A DNA stretch of 64,000 nt from Modestobacter sp. L9-4 (GCF_019112525.1 NZ_CP077800.1:2728001-2792000), one strand, 5' to 3'; counted from the first letter of the stretch, positions 36,301 through 44,109 are shown. Numbers and translations are program-made. The notes: a model not told the origin generated them from the sequence alone.

Positions 36301-37016
36301 GGGCCGGGTTGCTGTCGCTGATCGACAGCCGGGACTGGCGCACCGACGCCGACCTGGCCGAGGTCTACGCGGTCTGGGGCGGCTACGCCTACGGCCGCGG
36401 TCTGGACGGCGTCGCGGCGCGCGGGGACATGGAGACCTCCTACCGGCGGATCGCGGTCGCGGCGAAGAACATCGACACCCGCGAGCACGACATCGCCGAC
36501 TCCGACGACTACTTCCAGTACCACGGCGGCATGGTCGCCACCGTCCGTGCGCTGACCGGCACCTCGCCCAAGGCCTACATCGGTGACTCCACGCGCCCGG
36601 AGCACGTGCGCACCCGCTCGCTGGTCGAGGAGACCTCCCGCGTGTTCCGGGCGCGGGTGGTCAACCCCAAGTGGCTGGCCGCGATGCGCCGGCACGGCTA
36701 CAAGGGCGCCTTCGAGATGGCCGCGACGGTGGACTACCTGTTCGGCTACGACGCCACCACCGGCGTGGTCGCCGACTGGATGTACGAGAAGCTCGCGCAG
36801 TCCTACGTGCTCGACCCGGAGAACCGGGCGTTCATGGAGGAGTCGAACCCCTGGGCGCTGCACGGCATCGCGGAGCGGCTGCTGGAGGCCGTCGACCGCA
36901 AGCTGTGGGCCGAGCCCGACCCGGCGCTGCTGGCCGAGCTGCAGCAGGCCTACCTGGACACCGAGGGCGACCTGGAGGGCGGGGACACCCCCGCCCAGGC
37001 GGGCGCCCGCACCTGA
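33393..37016 (+). CDS. cobN: Cobaltochelatase subunit CobN
   Basis: Large catalytic subunit inserting cobalt into hydrogenobyrinic acid a,c-diamide. 1207 residues, within the usual range. GTG at 33393 is placed 9 nt after GAGGGAGG. Family landmarks include VVVRILGSRRKYEDM (about 50), IVIMLSAYPTKHARIGNAVG (about 331), VVHMGKHGNLEWMPGKTVGL (about 511, with probable metal-ligand His/Glu), LINLPTG-like NVLPTGRNFYSVDP (about 802), VWGTSAMRTSGDD and FGSKPGAYGAGL. It probably works with the ChlID-type ATPase at the left edge, not with CobS/CobT-type ATPases. Confidence 0.97.
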   Translation: MSSRTFTLLSTSDTDLLSARASDSSWKLGNPYRAGDLAEFAAGTDLVVVRILGSRRKYEDMVAPLLALGVPVVVLGGEQLPDAELMGLSTVPMGVATEAHAYLAQGGPDNIVQLHRFLSDTVLLDGEGFDAPAVAPDWGLLERPSTATGPRVAVLYYRAHHLAGNTAFVHDLCAAIEGAGGVPVPVYTASLRSVAPEMLDVLRTVDAMVVTVLAAGGTKPATASAGGDDGAWDVGELARLDVPVIQGLVLGTPRATWAASDDGLSPLDVGNQVAIPEFDGRIISVPFSFKEVDEEGLTSYVADHERAARVAGTAVAHARLRHTAPADRRIVIMLSAYPTKHARIGNAVGLDTPASTVRLLAAMAGQGYDIGAFDGEGSFPGVADLDGDALVHALIEAGGQDPDWLTAEQLSGNPVRIPAAEYRRFFDTLPAELADRMVEHWGPPPGELFVDPTDDCIVFAALRAGNVVVMVQPPRGFGENPIAIYHDPDLPPSHHYLAAYHWLRSSFGAHAVVHMGKHGNLEWMPGKTVGLSASCAPDAALGDLPMVYPFLVNDPGEGSQAKRRAHAVLIDHMVPPMARAGTYGDIARLEQLLDEHANIAAMDPPKLPAVRQQIWTLIQAAKLDHDLGLDDRPHDAEFDEMILHVDGWLCAIKDSQIRDGLHVFGSPPEGDARVGLVLAILRARQIWGGSVAMPGLREALGLVEDGSAGLHETDEVEARALALVTAMEAAGWTAEAVEPTVAEVLGGPHAEVSRVLDFAVAEVVPRLARTTDEIDMALHALDGGYVPAGPSGSPLRGLVNVLPTGRNFYSVDPRAVPSRLAWETGQGLAESLVERYVSETGEHPRSVGLSVWGTSAMRTSGDDVAQVLALLGVRPVWDEASRRVTKLEPIPLGELGRPRIDVTVRISGFFRDAFPHVVTMLDDAVTLAAGLDETPEQNFVKAHVDADVAEHGDRRRATTRVFGSKPGAYGAGLLSLIDSRDWRTDADLAEVYAVWGGYAYGRGLDGVAARGDMETSYRRIAVAAKNIDTREHDIADSDDYFQYHGGMVATVRALTGTSPKAYIGDSTRPEHVRTRSLVEETSRVFRARVVNPKWLAAMRRHGYKGAFEMAATVDYLFGYDATTGVVADWMYEKLAQSYVLDPENRAFMEESNPWALHGIAERLLEAVDRKLWAEPDPALLAELQQAYLDTEGDLEGGDTPAQAGART

Positions 37017-37058
37017 CCGGGGTCCGGTGACCGCGATCAGGTCCCCTGACCGGAGGGC

Positions 37059-37090
37059 GTCCTCCCGCACCTGCGCAGGTGCGGGAGGAC
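37059..37090. terminator. Perfect palindromic terminator after cobN
   Basis: GTCCTCCCGCACCTGC (37059-37074) is followed directly by its exact reverse complement GCAGGTGCGGGAGGAC (37075-37090), a 32-bp perfect palindrome. Confidence 0.88.
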
Positions 37091-37247
37091 GGACCCCGAG
37101 CAGGTGACCTGGTCCACGCCGGCACCGCACCGACGCGCCCGCCACGGGTGGCGGCGCCGTCATCGCTACGTTGGAGACAGTCGCCCGGGACAACCGGGGA
37201 GGACCGGGTGGACGACCCGGTCCGTGCTACCGAGGGGAACGCAACGC

Positions 37248-38744
37248 ATGACGCAGGCCGATCCGATGAACGTGGTGGTGATCGGGGCGGGCCCGGCAGG
37301 CCTCACCGCCGCCTACGAGCTCACCAAGCGCCACGTGCCGGTGACGGTCGTCGAGGGCGACGCGATCGTGGGCGGGATCAGCCGCACCGCGGAGCGGGAG
37401 GGGTGGCGCTTCGACATCGGTGGGCACCGCTTCTTCACGAAGGTGCCCGAGGTCGAGGCGCTGTGGCACGAGATCCTCCCGGACGAGGACTTCCTGCTGC
37501 GGCCGCGGATGAGCCGGATCTTCTACGACGGCAAGCTCTACGACTACCCGCTCAAGGCCTCCAACGCGCTGCGCAACCTCGGCCCGGTCGAGGCCGTGCG
37601 CTCGGTGGCCTCCTACCTGGCCGCCAAGGTCCGCCGGCCGCAGGAGGACACCCTCGAGGGCTGGATCGTGGCGCGCTTCGGTCAGCGGCTGTACCAGCAC
37701 TTCTTCAAGACCTACAACGAGAAGCTGTGGGGTGTGCCGGTCGACAAGCTGCCGGCCGACTTCGCCGCCCAGCGGATCAAGAACCTCTCGCTCACCGGCG
37801 CGGTGATCAACGCGCTGACGCCCAAGCGCAAGCAGACCTCGATCACCTCGCTGATCGAGGAGTTCCAGTACCCCAAGTACGGCCCGGGGATGATGTGGGA
37901 GGCCGCTCGGGACAAGGTGGAGTCCGGCGGCGGCACGGTGGTCATGGAGCAGAAGGTCAGCACCGTGCACTGGGAGCCCGGCCGCGGCGTCACCGGCCTG
38001 ACCACGGTCGTCACCGGTGGCTACGGCCCGGGTGCGGGCGCGCCGGAGGCCACCCGCACCGACATCGGCGCGGAGCACGACTACCCGGCCGACCACGTCA
38101 TCTCCTCGATGCCGTTCTCCTCCCTGGTGAAGGCCCTGGACCCGGCCCCGCCGGCCGAGGTGCTCGCCGCCGCCGACGCGCTCAAGTACCGCGACTTCCT
38201 CACCGTGGCCCTGGTGCTCCCGGTCGAGGCCGGGTTCCCGGACAACTGGATCTACATCCACTCCCCGGAGGTGCAGGTCGGGCGGATCCAGAACTTCGGG
38301 TCGTGGTCGCCGTACCTGGTCAAGGACGGGCGCACCTGTCTGGGCCTGGAGTTCTTCGTCAACGTCGGCGACGAGGTCTGGAACCGCTCCGACGAGGACC
38401 TCATCGCCCAGGGTGGCCGGGAGCTCGAGCACCTCGGGCTGGCCAAGGCCGCGGACGTCGAGCGCGGCTTCGTCGTCCGGATGCCGAAGGCCTACCCGTT
38501 CTACACAGCGGACTACAAGGACAACGTCGAGGTCATCCGCCGCTGGATCGAGGCGAACACGCCGAACCTGCACCCGGTCGGGCGCAACGGCATGTTCCGC
38601 TACAACAACCAGGACCACTCGATGCTCACCGCACTGATGACCGTGCAGAACATCGCCGACGGGGCGCACCACGACGTGTGGGACGTCAACGTCGAGGAGG
38701 ACTACCACGAGCAGGGGCCGGCCGACCGCGAGGCCGACCGCTGA
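37248..38744 (+). CDS. FAD-dependent oxidoreductase (protoporphyrinogen oxidase/UDP-galactopyranose mutase-like)
   Basis: 498 residues. N-terminal FAD Rossmann motif VVVIGAGPAGLTAAYEL (about 9-25), followed by VEGDAIVGGISRTAE and FDIGGHRFFTKV, a dinucleotide-binding signature shared by phytoene desaturase-like and UGM-like flavoproteins. LYQHFFKTYNEKLWGVPV and FQYPKYGPGMMWE resemble glycan-biosynthesis flavoproteins. C-terminal YNNQDHSMLTALMTVQN likely contacts the flavin. Role unproven; sugar-nucleotide conversion or a polyprenyl/glycan oxidation are candidates. ATG at 37248 has GAGGGG 11 bp upstream. Confidence 0.85.
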   Translation: MTQADPMNVVVIGAGPAGLTAAYELTKRHVPVTVVEGDAIVGGISRTAEREGWRFDIGGHRFFTKVPEVEALWHEILPDEDFLLRPRMSRIFYDGKLYDYPLKASNALRNLGPVEAVRSVASYLAAKVRRPQEDTLEGWIVARFGQRLYQHFFKTYNEKLWGVPVDKLPADFAAQRIKNLSLTGAVINALTPKRKQTSITSLIEEFQYPKYGPGMMWEAARDKVESGGGTVVMEQKVSTVHWEPGRGVTGLTTVVTGGYGPGAGAPEATRTDIGAEHDYPADHVISSMPFSSLVKALDPAPPAEVLAAADALKYRDFLTVALVLPVEAGFPDNWIYIHSPEVQVGRIQNFGSWSPYLVKDGRTCLGLEFFVNVGDEVWNRSDEDLIAQGGRELEHLGLAKAADVERGFVVRMPKAYPFYTADYKDNVEVIRRWIEANTPNLHPVGRNGMFRYNNQDHSMLTALMTVQNIADGAHHDVWDVNVEEDYHEQGPADREADR

Positions 38745-38759
38745 CGGCGGACTGACGAC

Positions 38760-38808
38760 AGGAGACCCCGTCCCGCGCCCGTCCACCGGGTGCAGGGCGG
38801 GGTCTCCT
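38760..38808. terminator. Bidirectional hairpin terminator
   Basis: AGGAGACCCCG (38760-38770) pairs with CGGGGTCTCCT (38798-38808). It lies between the flavoprotein gene and the convergent MarR gene. Confidence 0.82.
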
Positions 38809-38811
38809 CGT

Positions 38812-39258
38812 TCAGCTGGGTCGGTCGTCGGCCAGGGCGGCGGTGCAGGCGAGCAGGTCGCCCTGCAGCCGGCCCGCGGAACCGGCGGGCAGCGCGACCA
38901 GCATCCGCTGCTCGACCGCGGCGACGGCGCTGCTGGCTCGCGTGAGCAGCTGCGCGCCGTCCGGCGTGAGCGCGGTGGGCAGCGCGCGCCCCTGCGGTGC
39001 GGTGGTGGGCCGGGCCAGCAGGCCGCGATCGGCCAGCCCGGCGAGCACCGTCTGCATGGACTGGCGGGTGACGAAGACCCCCCGGGCCAGTTCGGCGGCC
39101 GAGAGCCCGGGCCGCTGGCCCAGCAGCTCCAGGCAGGCGTACTGGGTGACGTTCAGGTCCAACGGGCGCAGTGCCGTCTCCATCGCCGTCCGCAGTGCGG
39201 CCGCCGCCTGCTTGAGGGCGTAGCCCACCGACGTGTCGAGCTCGACCCCTTGCGCCAT
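38812..39258 (-). CDS. MarR family transcriptional regulator
   Basis: 148 residues, typical MarR size. The winged helix spans about 35-100: NVTQYACLELLGQRPGLSAA, LARGVFVTRQSMQTVLAGLA and the wing RPTTAPQGRALPTALT. N- and C-terminal helices form the dimer interface. Its ATG lies inside one of two palindromic ATGTCA-N6-TGACAT sites, so it very probably represses itself and the divergent glyoxalase-like gene. Confidence 0.93.
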   Translation of the reverse strand: MAQGVELDTSVGYALKQAAAALRTAMETALRPLDLNVTQYACLELLGQRPGLSAAELARGVFVTRQSMQTVLAGLADRGLLARPTTAPQGRALPTALTPDGAQLLTRASSAVAAVEQRMLVALPAGSAGRLQGDLLACTAALADDRPS

Positions 39259-39274
39259 GTCAGGATTCTGACAT
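39257..39274. promoter_or_regulatory. MarR operator 1
   Basis: ATGTCAGGATTCTGACAT: perfect 6-bp inverted arms (ATGTCA/TGACAT) with a 6-bp spacer. It overlaps the start codon of the MarR gene, suggesting autorepression. Confidence 0.82.
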
Positions 39275-39281
39275 ACGGTGG

Positions 39282-39305
39282 TCGATGTCAGGAAGTTGAC
39301 ATCGA
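39282..39305. promoter_or_regulatory. MarR operator 2
   Basis: The same ATGTCA-N6-TGACAT core (39285-39302), extended to 9-bp arms (TCGATGTCA/TGACATCGA). Its centre is 28 bp from the centre of operator 1, and it lies 13 bp before the glyoxalase-like start at 39319. Confidence 0.82.
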
Positions 39306-39318
39306 CCAGGAGGACGAC

Positions 39319-39693
39319 ATGCCCACGGTGACCGGACCCGACTTCATCGCCCTGCAGGTGCGCGACCTCGATGCCGCGGCGACCTTCTACGAGAAGCGAC
39401 TGGGGCTGCGGCGCGCACCGGTCGCCCCGCCGCACGCCATCGTCTTCTCCACCAGCCCGATCGCCTTCGCCGTGCGCGAGCCCCAGCCCGGCGTCGACCT
39501 CGACGCGATCAGCCCCCGGCCCGGCGCCGGGGTGGCGTTGTGGCTGCACGCCGACGACGCTCAGGCGCTGCACGACGAGCTGGCCGCCGCCGGGGTCCCG
39601 GTGCTCGCCGAGCCGGTGGACGGCCCCTTCGGCCGCACGTTCACCTTCGCCGACCCGGACGGCTACGCCGTGACCGTCCACGACCGCGCCTGA
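39319..39693 (+). CDS. VOC family protein (glyoxalase/bleomycin resistance/dioxygenase fold)
   Basis: 124 residues, one vicinal-oxygen-chelate domain. TGPDFIALQVRDLDAAATFY opens the first beta-alpha module and FGRTFTFADPDGYAVTVHD closes the second. Metal ligands at the standard His/Glu positions are not all obvious (Gln/Asp occupy some), so activity may be binding rather than catalysis. AGGAGG precedes the ATG at ideal spacing. Expression is probably repressed by the divergent MarR protein. Confidence 0.9.
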   Translation: MPTVTGPDFIALQVRDLDAAATFYEKRLGLRRAPVAPPHAIVFSTSPIAFAVREPQPGVDLDAISPRPGAGVALWLHADDAQALHDELAAAGVPVLAEPVDGPFGRTFTFADPDGYAVTVHDRA

Positions 39694-39737
39694 GCCCCCG
39701 CCGATGAGTTCACCGGCTCCCGGGGGTCTCCAGGTGC

Positions 39738-40817
39738 ATGACCACCACGCTGCTGGCGATCGGCACCCGCAAGGGGCTCTGGCTCGCGACGAGTGAGGAC
39801 CGGCGCAGCTGGTCGCTCTCCGCGCCGCACTTCCTGATGACCGAGGTGCCCAGCGTGGGCATCGACGTCCGTGCCGGGCGCACCCGGCTGATGGTCGGGG
39901 TGCGCTCGGAGCACTTCGGGCCCACCGTCGTGCACTCCGACGACCTCGGCCTCACCTGGGACGAGCCGCCGGGCGGGGCGATCCGCTTCCCGGCCGACAC
40001 CGGGGCGGCGGTGGAGCGGATCTGGCAGCTGCAGCCGGACTCCGCCGACCGTCCCGGCGTCGTGTGGGCCGGCTGCGAGCCGATCTCGGTCTGGCGGTCC
40101 GAGGACGGCGGCTGCTCCTTCGCCCTGGAGCGCGGGCTGTGGGACCACCCGCACCGCACCGAGTGGGGTGCCGGCTACGGCGGGGCGGCCGCGCACTCCG
40201 TCGTCCCCGGGCCCGGCGGCACGGTGCACGTGGCGATGAGCACCGGCGGCGTCTACCGGACGACGGACGGCGGCGGTTCCTGGCGGCCGCGCAACGGCGG
40301 CATCGGCGCGTACTTCATGCCCGGTCCCGCACCCGAGTTCGGCCAGTGCGTGCACAAGATCGCCCGGGACGCCGCCGACCCGCGCCGGCTGTACGCGCAG
40401 AACCACCACGGCGTGTACCGCTCCGACGACGACGGCGACACCTGGACCTCGATCGCCGACGGGCTGCCCTCGGACTTCGGGTTCGTGATGCTCGCCCACC
40501 CCTCCCGCGGCGGCACGATCTGGGTGGTGCCGCTGGTCGCCGACGGGGAGCGGGTGCCGCCGGGCGGCCGGCTGGCGGTGCACCGCAGCGACGACGCGGG
40601 GGAGACCTGGCGGGAGCTGCGCGCCGGGCTGCCCGACGTCGAGTTCAACGCGGTGCTGCGGGACGCCGCCTGCGTGGACGGCGGCGACCGGGCGGGCGTC
40701 TACCTGGGCACCCGCGGCGGCGACGTCTACGCCAGCGCGGACGAGGGGGAGTCGTTCACCCACGTCGCCGGGCACCTGCCCGACGTGCTGTGCGTGCGGG
40801 CCGCGGTGCTGCCGTGA
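39738..40817 (+). CDS. BNR/VPS10-like beta-propeller protein (WD40/YVTN-type sialidase fold)
   Basis: 359 residues, no signal peptide, so cytosolic. Asp-box type repeats recur: VVHSDDLGLTWDE, VWRSEDGGCSFAL, VYRTTDGGGSWRP, VYRSDDDGDTWTS, VHRSDDAGETWRE and VYASADEGESFTH. Six copies suggest a six- or seven-bladed propeller. The sialidase catalytic Arg triad and Tyr cannot be assigned. Its stop overlaps the start of a MoaD-like gene by 4 bp, hence probable joint function. Confidence 0.88.
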   Translation: MTTTLLAIGTRKGLWLATSEDRRSWSLSAPHFLMTEVPSVGIDVRAGRTRLMVGVRSEHFGPTVVHSDDLGLTWDEPPGGAIRFPADTGAAVERIWQLQPDSADRPGVVWAGCEPISVWRSEDGGCSFALERGLWDHPHRTEWGAGYGGAAAHSVVPGPGGTVHVAMSTGGVYRTTDGGGSWRPRNGGIGAYFMPGPAPEFGQCVHKIARDAADPRRLYAQNHHGVYRSDDDGDTWTSIADGLPSDFGFVMLAHPSRGGTIWVVPLVADGERVPPGGRLAVHRSDDAGETWRELRAGLPDVEFNAVLRDAACVDGGDRAGVYLGTRGGDVYASADEGESFTHVAGHLPDVLCVRAAVLP

Positions 40818-41098
40818 ACGTGCCGGTGCGGCTGCCGCGGATGCTCGCCGACTGCACCGGCGGCCGGACGTCGGTGACCCTCGACCTGGCCGCGCCGGTG
40901 ACCGTCGGGGCACTGCTGGACGCGCTGGCCGCCGACCACCCGGTGTTCGGCCGGCGGGTGCGGGACGAGACCGGTGCGCTGCGCCGGTTCGTCAACGTCT
41001 ACGTCGGCGACGAGGAGGTGCGCCGGCTGTCCGGACTGGCCACCGAGGTGCCGGCCGGGGTGGAGGTGATGGTCGTGCAGTCCGTCGCCGGCGGCTGA
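40814..41098 (+). CDS. MoaD/ThiS family ubiquitin-like protein
   Basis: 94 residues, GTG overlapping the upstream stop. A beta-grasp fold is suggested by VNVPVRLPRML, LDLAAPVTVGALLDAL and FVNVYVGDEEVRRLSG. The C-terminus ends in Gly-Gly (SVAGG), the feature required for adenylation and sulfur transfer, so it may be a functional sulfur carrier. No MoeB/ThiF-type activator is nearby. Coupled to the propeller gene. Confidence 0.9.
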   Translation: MNVPVRLPRMLADCTGGRTSVTLDLAAPVTVGALLDALAADHPVFGRRVRDETGALRRFVNVYVGDEEVRRLSGLATEVPAGVEVMVVQSVAGG

Positions 41099-41100
41099 CC

Positions 41101-41841
41101 TCAGGTCAGCAGCAGGGCCGCGACCAGCAGCGTGACCGTCGCGGTGACCTCGCCGAGGGCGCCCATCACGTCGCCGTTCACCCCGCCCAGCCGCGCGCTC
41201 GCCCGACGGCGCAGCAGCTCGGCCGCGCCCCAGCCGAGGACGACGGCGACGGCGAGCAGCGGGTCGACGGCGGCCGCGGCGGCCAGGGTGACCAGCGCGG
41301 CGCCGGCCAGCCAGCGGCGGGAGACGGTGCCGGCCACGGCCTGCCCCAGCGAGGACCCCGCGGCGATCGCGGTGCCGGGCAGCCCGGTGCGGGCCATCGC
41401 GACCCGGGCGGCGACCGTGGCCGCGGGCAGCGCCGTCCAGCCGCCGTCCACGTCGAGCAGCGGGGCCAGGCAGACGACCTGCAGCAGCAGCGCGAGCACC
41501 AGGGTGACCACACCGAACGGGCCGACGTCCCCGGCACGCATCACCGCCAGTGCCCGCTCCCGACCGCGCAGCGGGCCCAGGCCGTCGGCGGTGTCGGCGA
41601 GACCGTCCAGGTGCAGACCGCGGGTCAGTGCCGCGAGGACGGCGACCGCCAGCACCGCACCGATCAGCGGCTCGCCGTAGCGGGCGCCGAGCCAGCCGAC
41701 GGCGGTCGCGAGCGCGCCCAGCACCAGGCCGACCAGCGGCGCCCAGGGGAGCACCCCGCGCGCGGTCTCGGCCGCCGGCACCCGGGCGATCGACAGCATC
41801 GCGAACGATTCGGCGGGCCCGGTCCAGGGGCGGCGCGTCAC
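41101..41841 (-). CDS. cobS: Adenosylcobinamide-GDP ribazoletransferase (cobalamin synthase)
   Basis: Membrane enzyme joining adenosylcobinamide-GDP to alpha-ribazole(-phosphate). 246 residues, GTG start overlapping the cobU stop. The signature HLDGLADTADGL (about 88-99) carries the conserved Asp residues, followed by AVMRAGDVGPFGVVTL; a late NGDVMGALGEVTAT is the second conserved block. About six hydrophobic segments. Translationally coupled to cobU. Confidence 0.95.
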   Translation of the reverse strand: MTRRPWTGPAESFAMLSIARVPAAETARGVLPWAPLVGLVLGALATAVGWLGARYGEPLIGAVLAVAVLAALTRGLHLDGLADTADGLGPLRGRERALAVMRAGDVGPFGVVTLVLALLLQVVCLAPLLDVDGGWTALPAATVAARVAMARTGLPGTAIAAGSSLGQAVAGTVSRRWLAGAALVTLAAAAAVDPLLAVAVVLGWGAAELLRRRASARLGGVNGDVMGALGEVTATVTLLVAALLLT

Positions 41842-42404
41842 CGCAGGCGCTGGGGGAGGCCGGCGACGACGAACCACACCTCGTCGGCGGTCGCGGCCAG
41901 CCGCTGGTTGACCGTGCCCAGGGTGTCCCGGAACAGCCGCCCGGCGCGCGTCTCGGGCACCACCCCCAGGCCCACCTCGTCGCTGACGGCGACCACGTGC
42001 GCCGGGGTCATCACCCAGTTGCTGACCAGCGCGTCGCAGCGCTCGTCGAGCCGCTCCCGGGCGGCGACGGCGGCGGCGGGGGAGCGGTCGGCGGCGTGCG
42101 CACCGGCGTCCTCTGCGACGTCCCAGATGCCCGCCTCGTCCATGAACGCGGCCACCCAGGTGGTGACGCTGTCGACCAGCACCGCGCCGGCGCGCACCAG
42201 CTCGGAGGGGGCGGTGGTCTCCACCGTGCGCCAGTGCGCCGGGCGGCGGGCCCGGTGGGTGGCGACCCGGGCGGCCCACTCGGTGTCGGCGGAGTCGACC
42301 TGGGAGGTGGCCAGGTAGGTGACGTCGTCCCAGCTCTCCAGCAGCGTCTCGGCGTGCGCGGACTTCCCCGACCGGGACCCGCCCAGCACCAGCACCCTGC
42401 TCAT
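41838..42404 (-). CDS. cobU: Adenosylcobinamide kinase/adenosylcobinamide-phosphate guanylyltransferase
   Basis: Bifunctional enzyme that phosphorylates adenosylcobinamide and adds GMP. 188 residues. P-loop VLGGSRSGKS (about 6-15), the guanylylated His region WAARVATHRARRP (about 45-57), LVDSVTTWVAAFM and VSDEVGLGVVPE (about 143-154) are intact. First gene of the cobUS pair; the CobC-like phosphatase lies 79 bp upstream on the same strand. Confidence 0.96.
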   Translation of the reverse strand: MSRVLVLGGSRSGKSAHAETLLESWDDVTYLATSQVDSADTEWAARVATHRARRPAHWRTVETTAPSELVRAGAVLVDSVTTWVAAFMDEAGIWDVAEDAGAHAADRSPAAAVAARERLDERCDALVSNWVMTPAHVVAVSDEVGLGVVPETRAGRLFRDTLGTVNQRLAATADEVWFVVAGLPQRLR

Positions 42405-42414
42405 GGCTCGTCTC

Positions 42415-42480
42415 CGGACTCGTTCCGCTCCTCGGTCGCTGGCGCTCCCTGCGATGCTCGCTCGCCCGTCGTCATCGCGA
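42415..42480. repeat. Possible extragenic repeat-like sequence
   Basis: The cobU-cobC gap has GCTCCTCGGTCGCTGGCGCT and GCGATGCTCGCTCG. Related strings appear in the cbiD-cobK gap (13793-13880). GC-rich and partly self-complementary. Confidence 0.3.
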
Positions 42481-42483
42481 CGC

Positions 42484-43044
42484 TCACGTCAGCACCAGCC
42501 GGGTGACCGTGCCGTTGTGCGGGGTGACCGCGGGCATCGCGTCGGGGCCGAGCCCGGCGGCGACCGCCTGGACGGCGCGGATCGTGTCCCCGTGGGTGAC
42601 CAGCGCGACGACGTCCGCCGGCGGGTCGGCCCGCAGGGCGGTCAGGTACGCCGACACCCGGGCGTGCAGCTGGGCCAGGCTCTCCCCGCCCTCGGCGGAC
42701 CAGTGCACGTCGGTCCAGTCGACGACGTCCCACAGCTCGCGGGACGGGCGGCCCTCGAGCACCCCGTAGCCCTGCTCGCGCAGTTCGGGGGTGGTGGCGA
42801 ACGCCAGCCCGGTCGCGGCGGCGCAGTGCTCGGCGGTCTGCACGGCCCGCAGCAGGTCGCTGGAGACCAGCGCCCCGGGGCCGGCGCCGTCCCGGGTGAG
42901 CGCGGCCAGCTCGGCGGCGGCGGCCGCTGCCTGCTGGTGCCCCAGCTCGGTGAGCGGGATGCCGGGCGTCTGGCCCTGCATGCGCCCGGCGGCGTTCCAC
43001 TCGCTCTGGCCGTGGCGGACGAGCAGGAGGGTCGGTGCGGCCAT
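42484..43044 (-). CDS. Histidine phosphatase, probable alpha-ribazole phosphatase (CobC)
   Basis: Removes the 5'-phosphate from alpha-ribazole phosphate (or from cobalamin phosphate). 186 residues. The phosphohistidine motif is LLVRHGQSEWNAAGRMQG (about 7-24), with the proton donor in YGVLEGRPSREL and the second His in ALVTHGDTIRAVQ (about 146-158). Many histidine phosphatases are phosphoglycerate mutase-like, so CobC assignment rests on its position with cobU and cobS. Confidence 0.85.
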   Translation of the reverse strand: MAAPTLLLVRHGQSEWNAAGRMQGQTPGIPLTELGHQQAAAAAAELAALTRDGAGPGALVSSDLLRAVQTAEHCAAATGLAFATTPELREQGYGVLEGRPSRELWDVVDWTDVHWSAEGGESLAQLHARVSAYLTALRADPPADVVALVTHGDTIRAVQAVAAGLGPDAMPAVTPHNGTVTRLVLT

Positions 43045-43107
43045 GGTCGGGTCAGCGTATGTGGCCGCCGGACAGCGGTGCGGGCGGCGGGCGACGACAC
43101 TGCGGCC

Positions 43108-44097
43108 ATGCGCTCCCTCGACGTCGACGGTCTCGGTCAGGTCAGCCGGGTGGGACTGGGCACCTGGCAGTTCGGCTCCCGCGAGTGGGGCTACGGCGAC
43201 ACCTACGCCTCCGGCGGCGCCCGGGACATCGTGCGCCGGGCCCGTGAGCTGGGCGTCACCCTCTTCGACACCGCCGAGGTCTACGGCACGGGCAAGAGCG
43301 AGCGGATCCTGGGCGAGGCGCTGGGCGACGAGCGGGCCGAGGTGGTGGTGGCCAGCAAGTTCTTCCCGGTCGCGCCGCTGCCGGCCGTCGTCCGGAACCG
43401 GGCCGAGGGCAGCGCCCGCCGCCTGCAGCTGGACCGCATCCCGCTCTACCAGGTGCACTGGCCCAACCCGCTCGTCCCGGACTCGGTGGTCATGCCCGGC
43501 CTGCGCACCCTGCTCGAGGAGGGGCGGATCGGCGCGGTCGGCGTCTCCAACTACTCCCTGGACCGCTGGCGGGCCGTCGACACCGCACTGGGCCGGCCGG
43601 TGGTCAGCAACCAGGTGCGCTTCTCCCTCGCCTCGGCCGGGCCGCTGGAGGACCTGGTGCCCTTCGCCGAGCGGGAGGGCCGCATGGTCATCGCCTACAG
43701 CCCGCTGGCCCAGGGGCTGCTGGGCGGCCGGTACTCGGCGGAGAACCGGCCCGGCGGCGTGCGGGCCACCAACCCGCTGTTCGGCACCGAGAACCTGCGC
43801 CGGGCCGAGCCGCTGCTCGCCGTCCTGCGCGAGGTCGCCGACGCCCACGACGCGAGGCCGGCGCAGGTCGCGCTGGCCTGGCTGATCAGCCAGCCGCAGG
43901 TGGTGGTGATCCCCGGGGCGTCCAGCGTCGAGCAGCTGGAGTCCAACGTCGCGGCGGCCGACCTGGAGCTCACCGACGGCGAGCGGAGCGCGCTCACCGC
44001 CGCTGCCCGGGCCTTCACGCCGGCCTCCGCGGTGCGCACGGCCGGTGACACGGTGCGGGAGCAGGCCGACCGGCTGCGCAGCCGGCTGGGGATCTGA
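43108..44097 (+). CDS. Aldo/keto reductase
   Basis: NADPH-dependent reductase, 329 residues. The catalytic tetrad is readable: Asp in FDTAEVYGTGKSE, the Tyr in the same string, Lys in VVASKFF, His in YQVHWPN. Cofactor-binding AWLISQPQVVVIPGASSVEQ lies near residue 255-275. Substrate unknown. Divergent from the phosphatase with 63 bp between starts. Confidence 0.92.
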   Translation: MRSLDVDGLGQVSRVGLGTWQFGSREWGYGDTYASGGARDIVRRARELGVTLFDTAEVYGTGKSERILGEALGDERAEVVVASKFFPVAPLPAVVRNRAEGSARRLQLDRIPLYQVHWPNPLVPDSVVMPGLRTLLEEGRIGAVGVSNYSLDRWRAVDTALGRPVVSNQVRFSLASAGPLEDLVPFAEREGRMVIAYSPLAQGLLGGRYSAENRPGGVRATNPLFGTENLRRAEPLLAVLREVADAHDARPAQVALAWLISQPQVVVIPGASSVEQLESNVAAADLELTDGERSALTAAARAFTPASAVRTAGDTVREQADRLRSRLGI

Positions 44098-44109
44098 GCC
44101 GGGCGGTCC

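Noticed and set aside
33399..37193. A 1264-codon open frame antisense to cobN
   Set aside because: High GC leaves reverse frames open. The predicted protein is rich in Gly, Arg, Val and His and has no domain, while cobN matches its family throughout.
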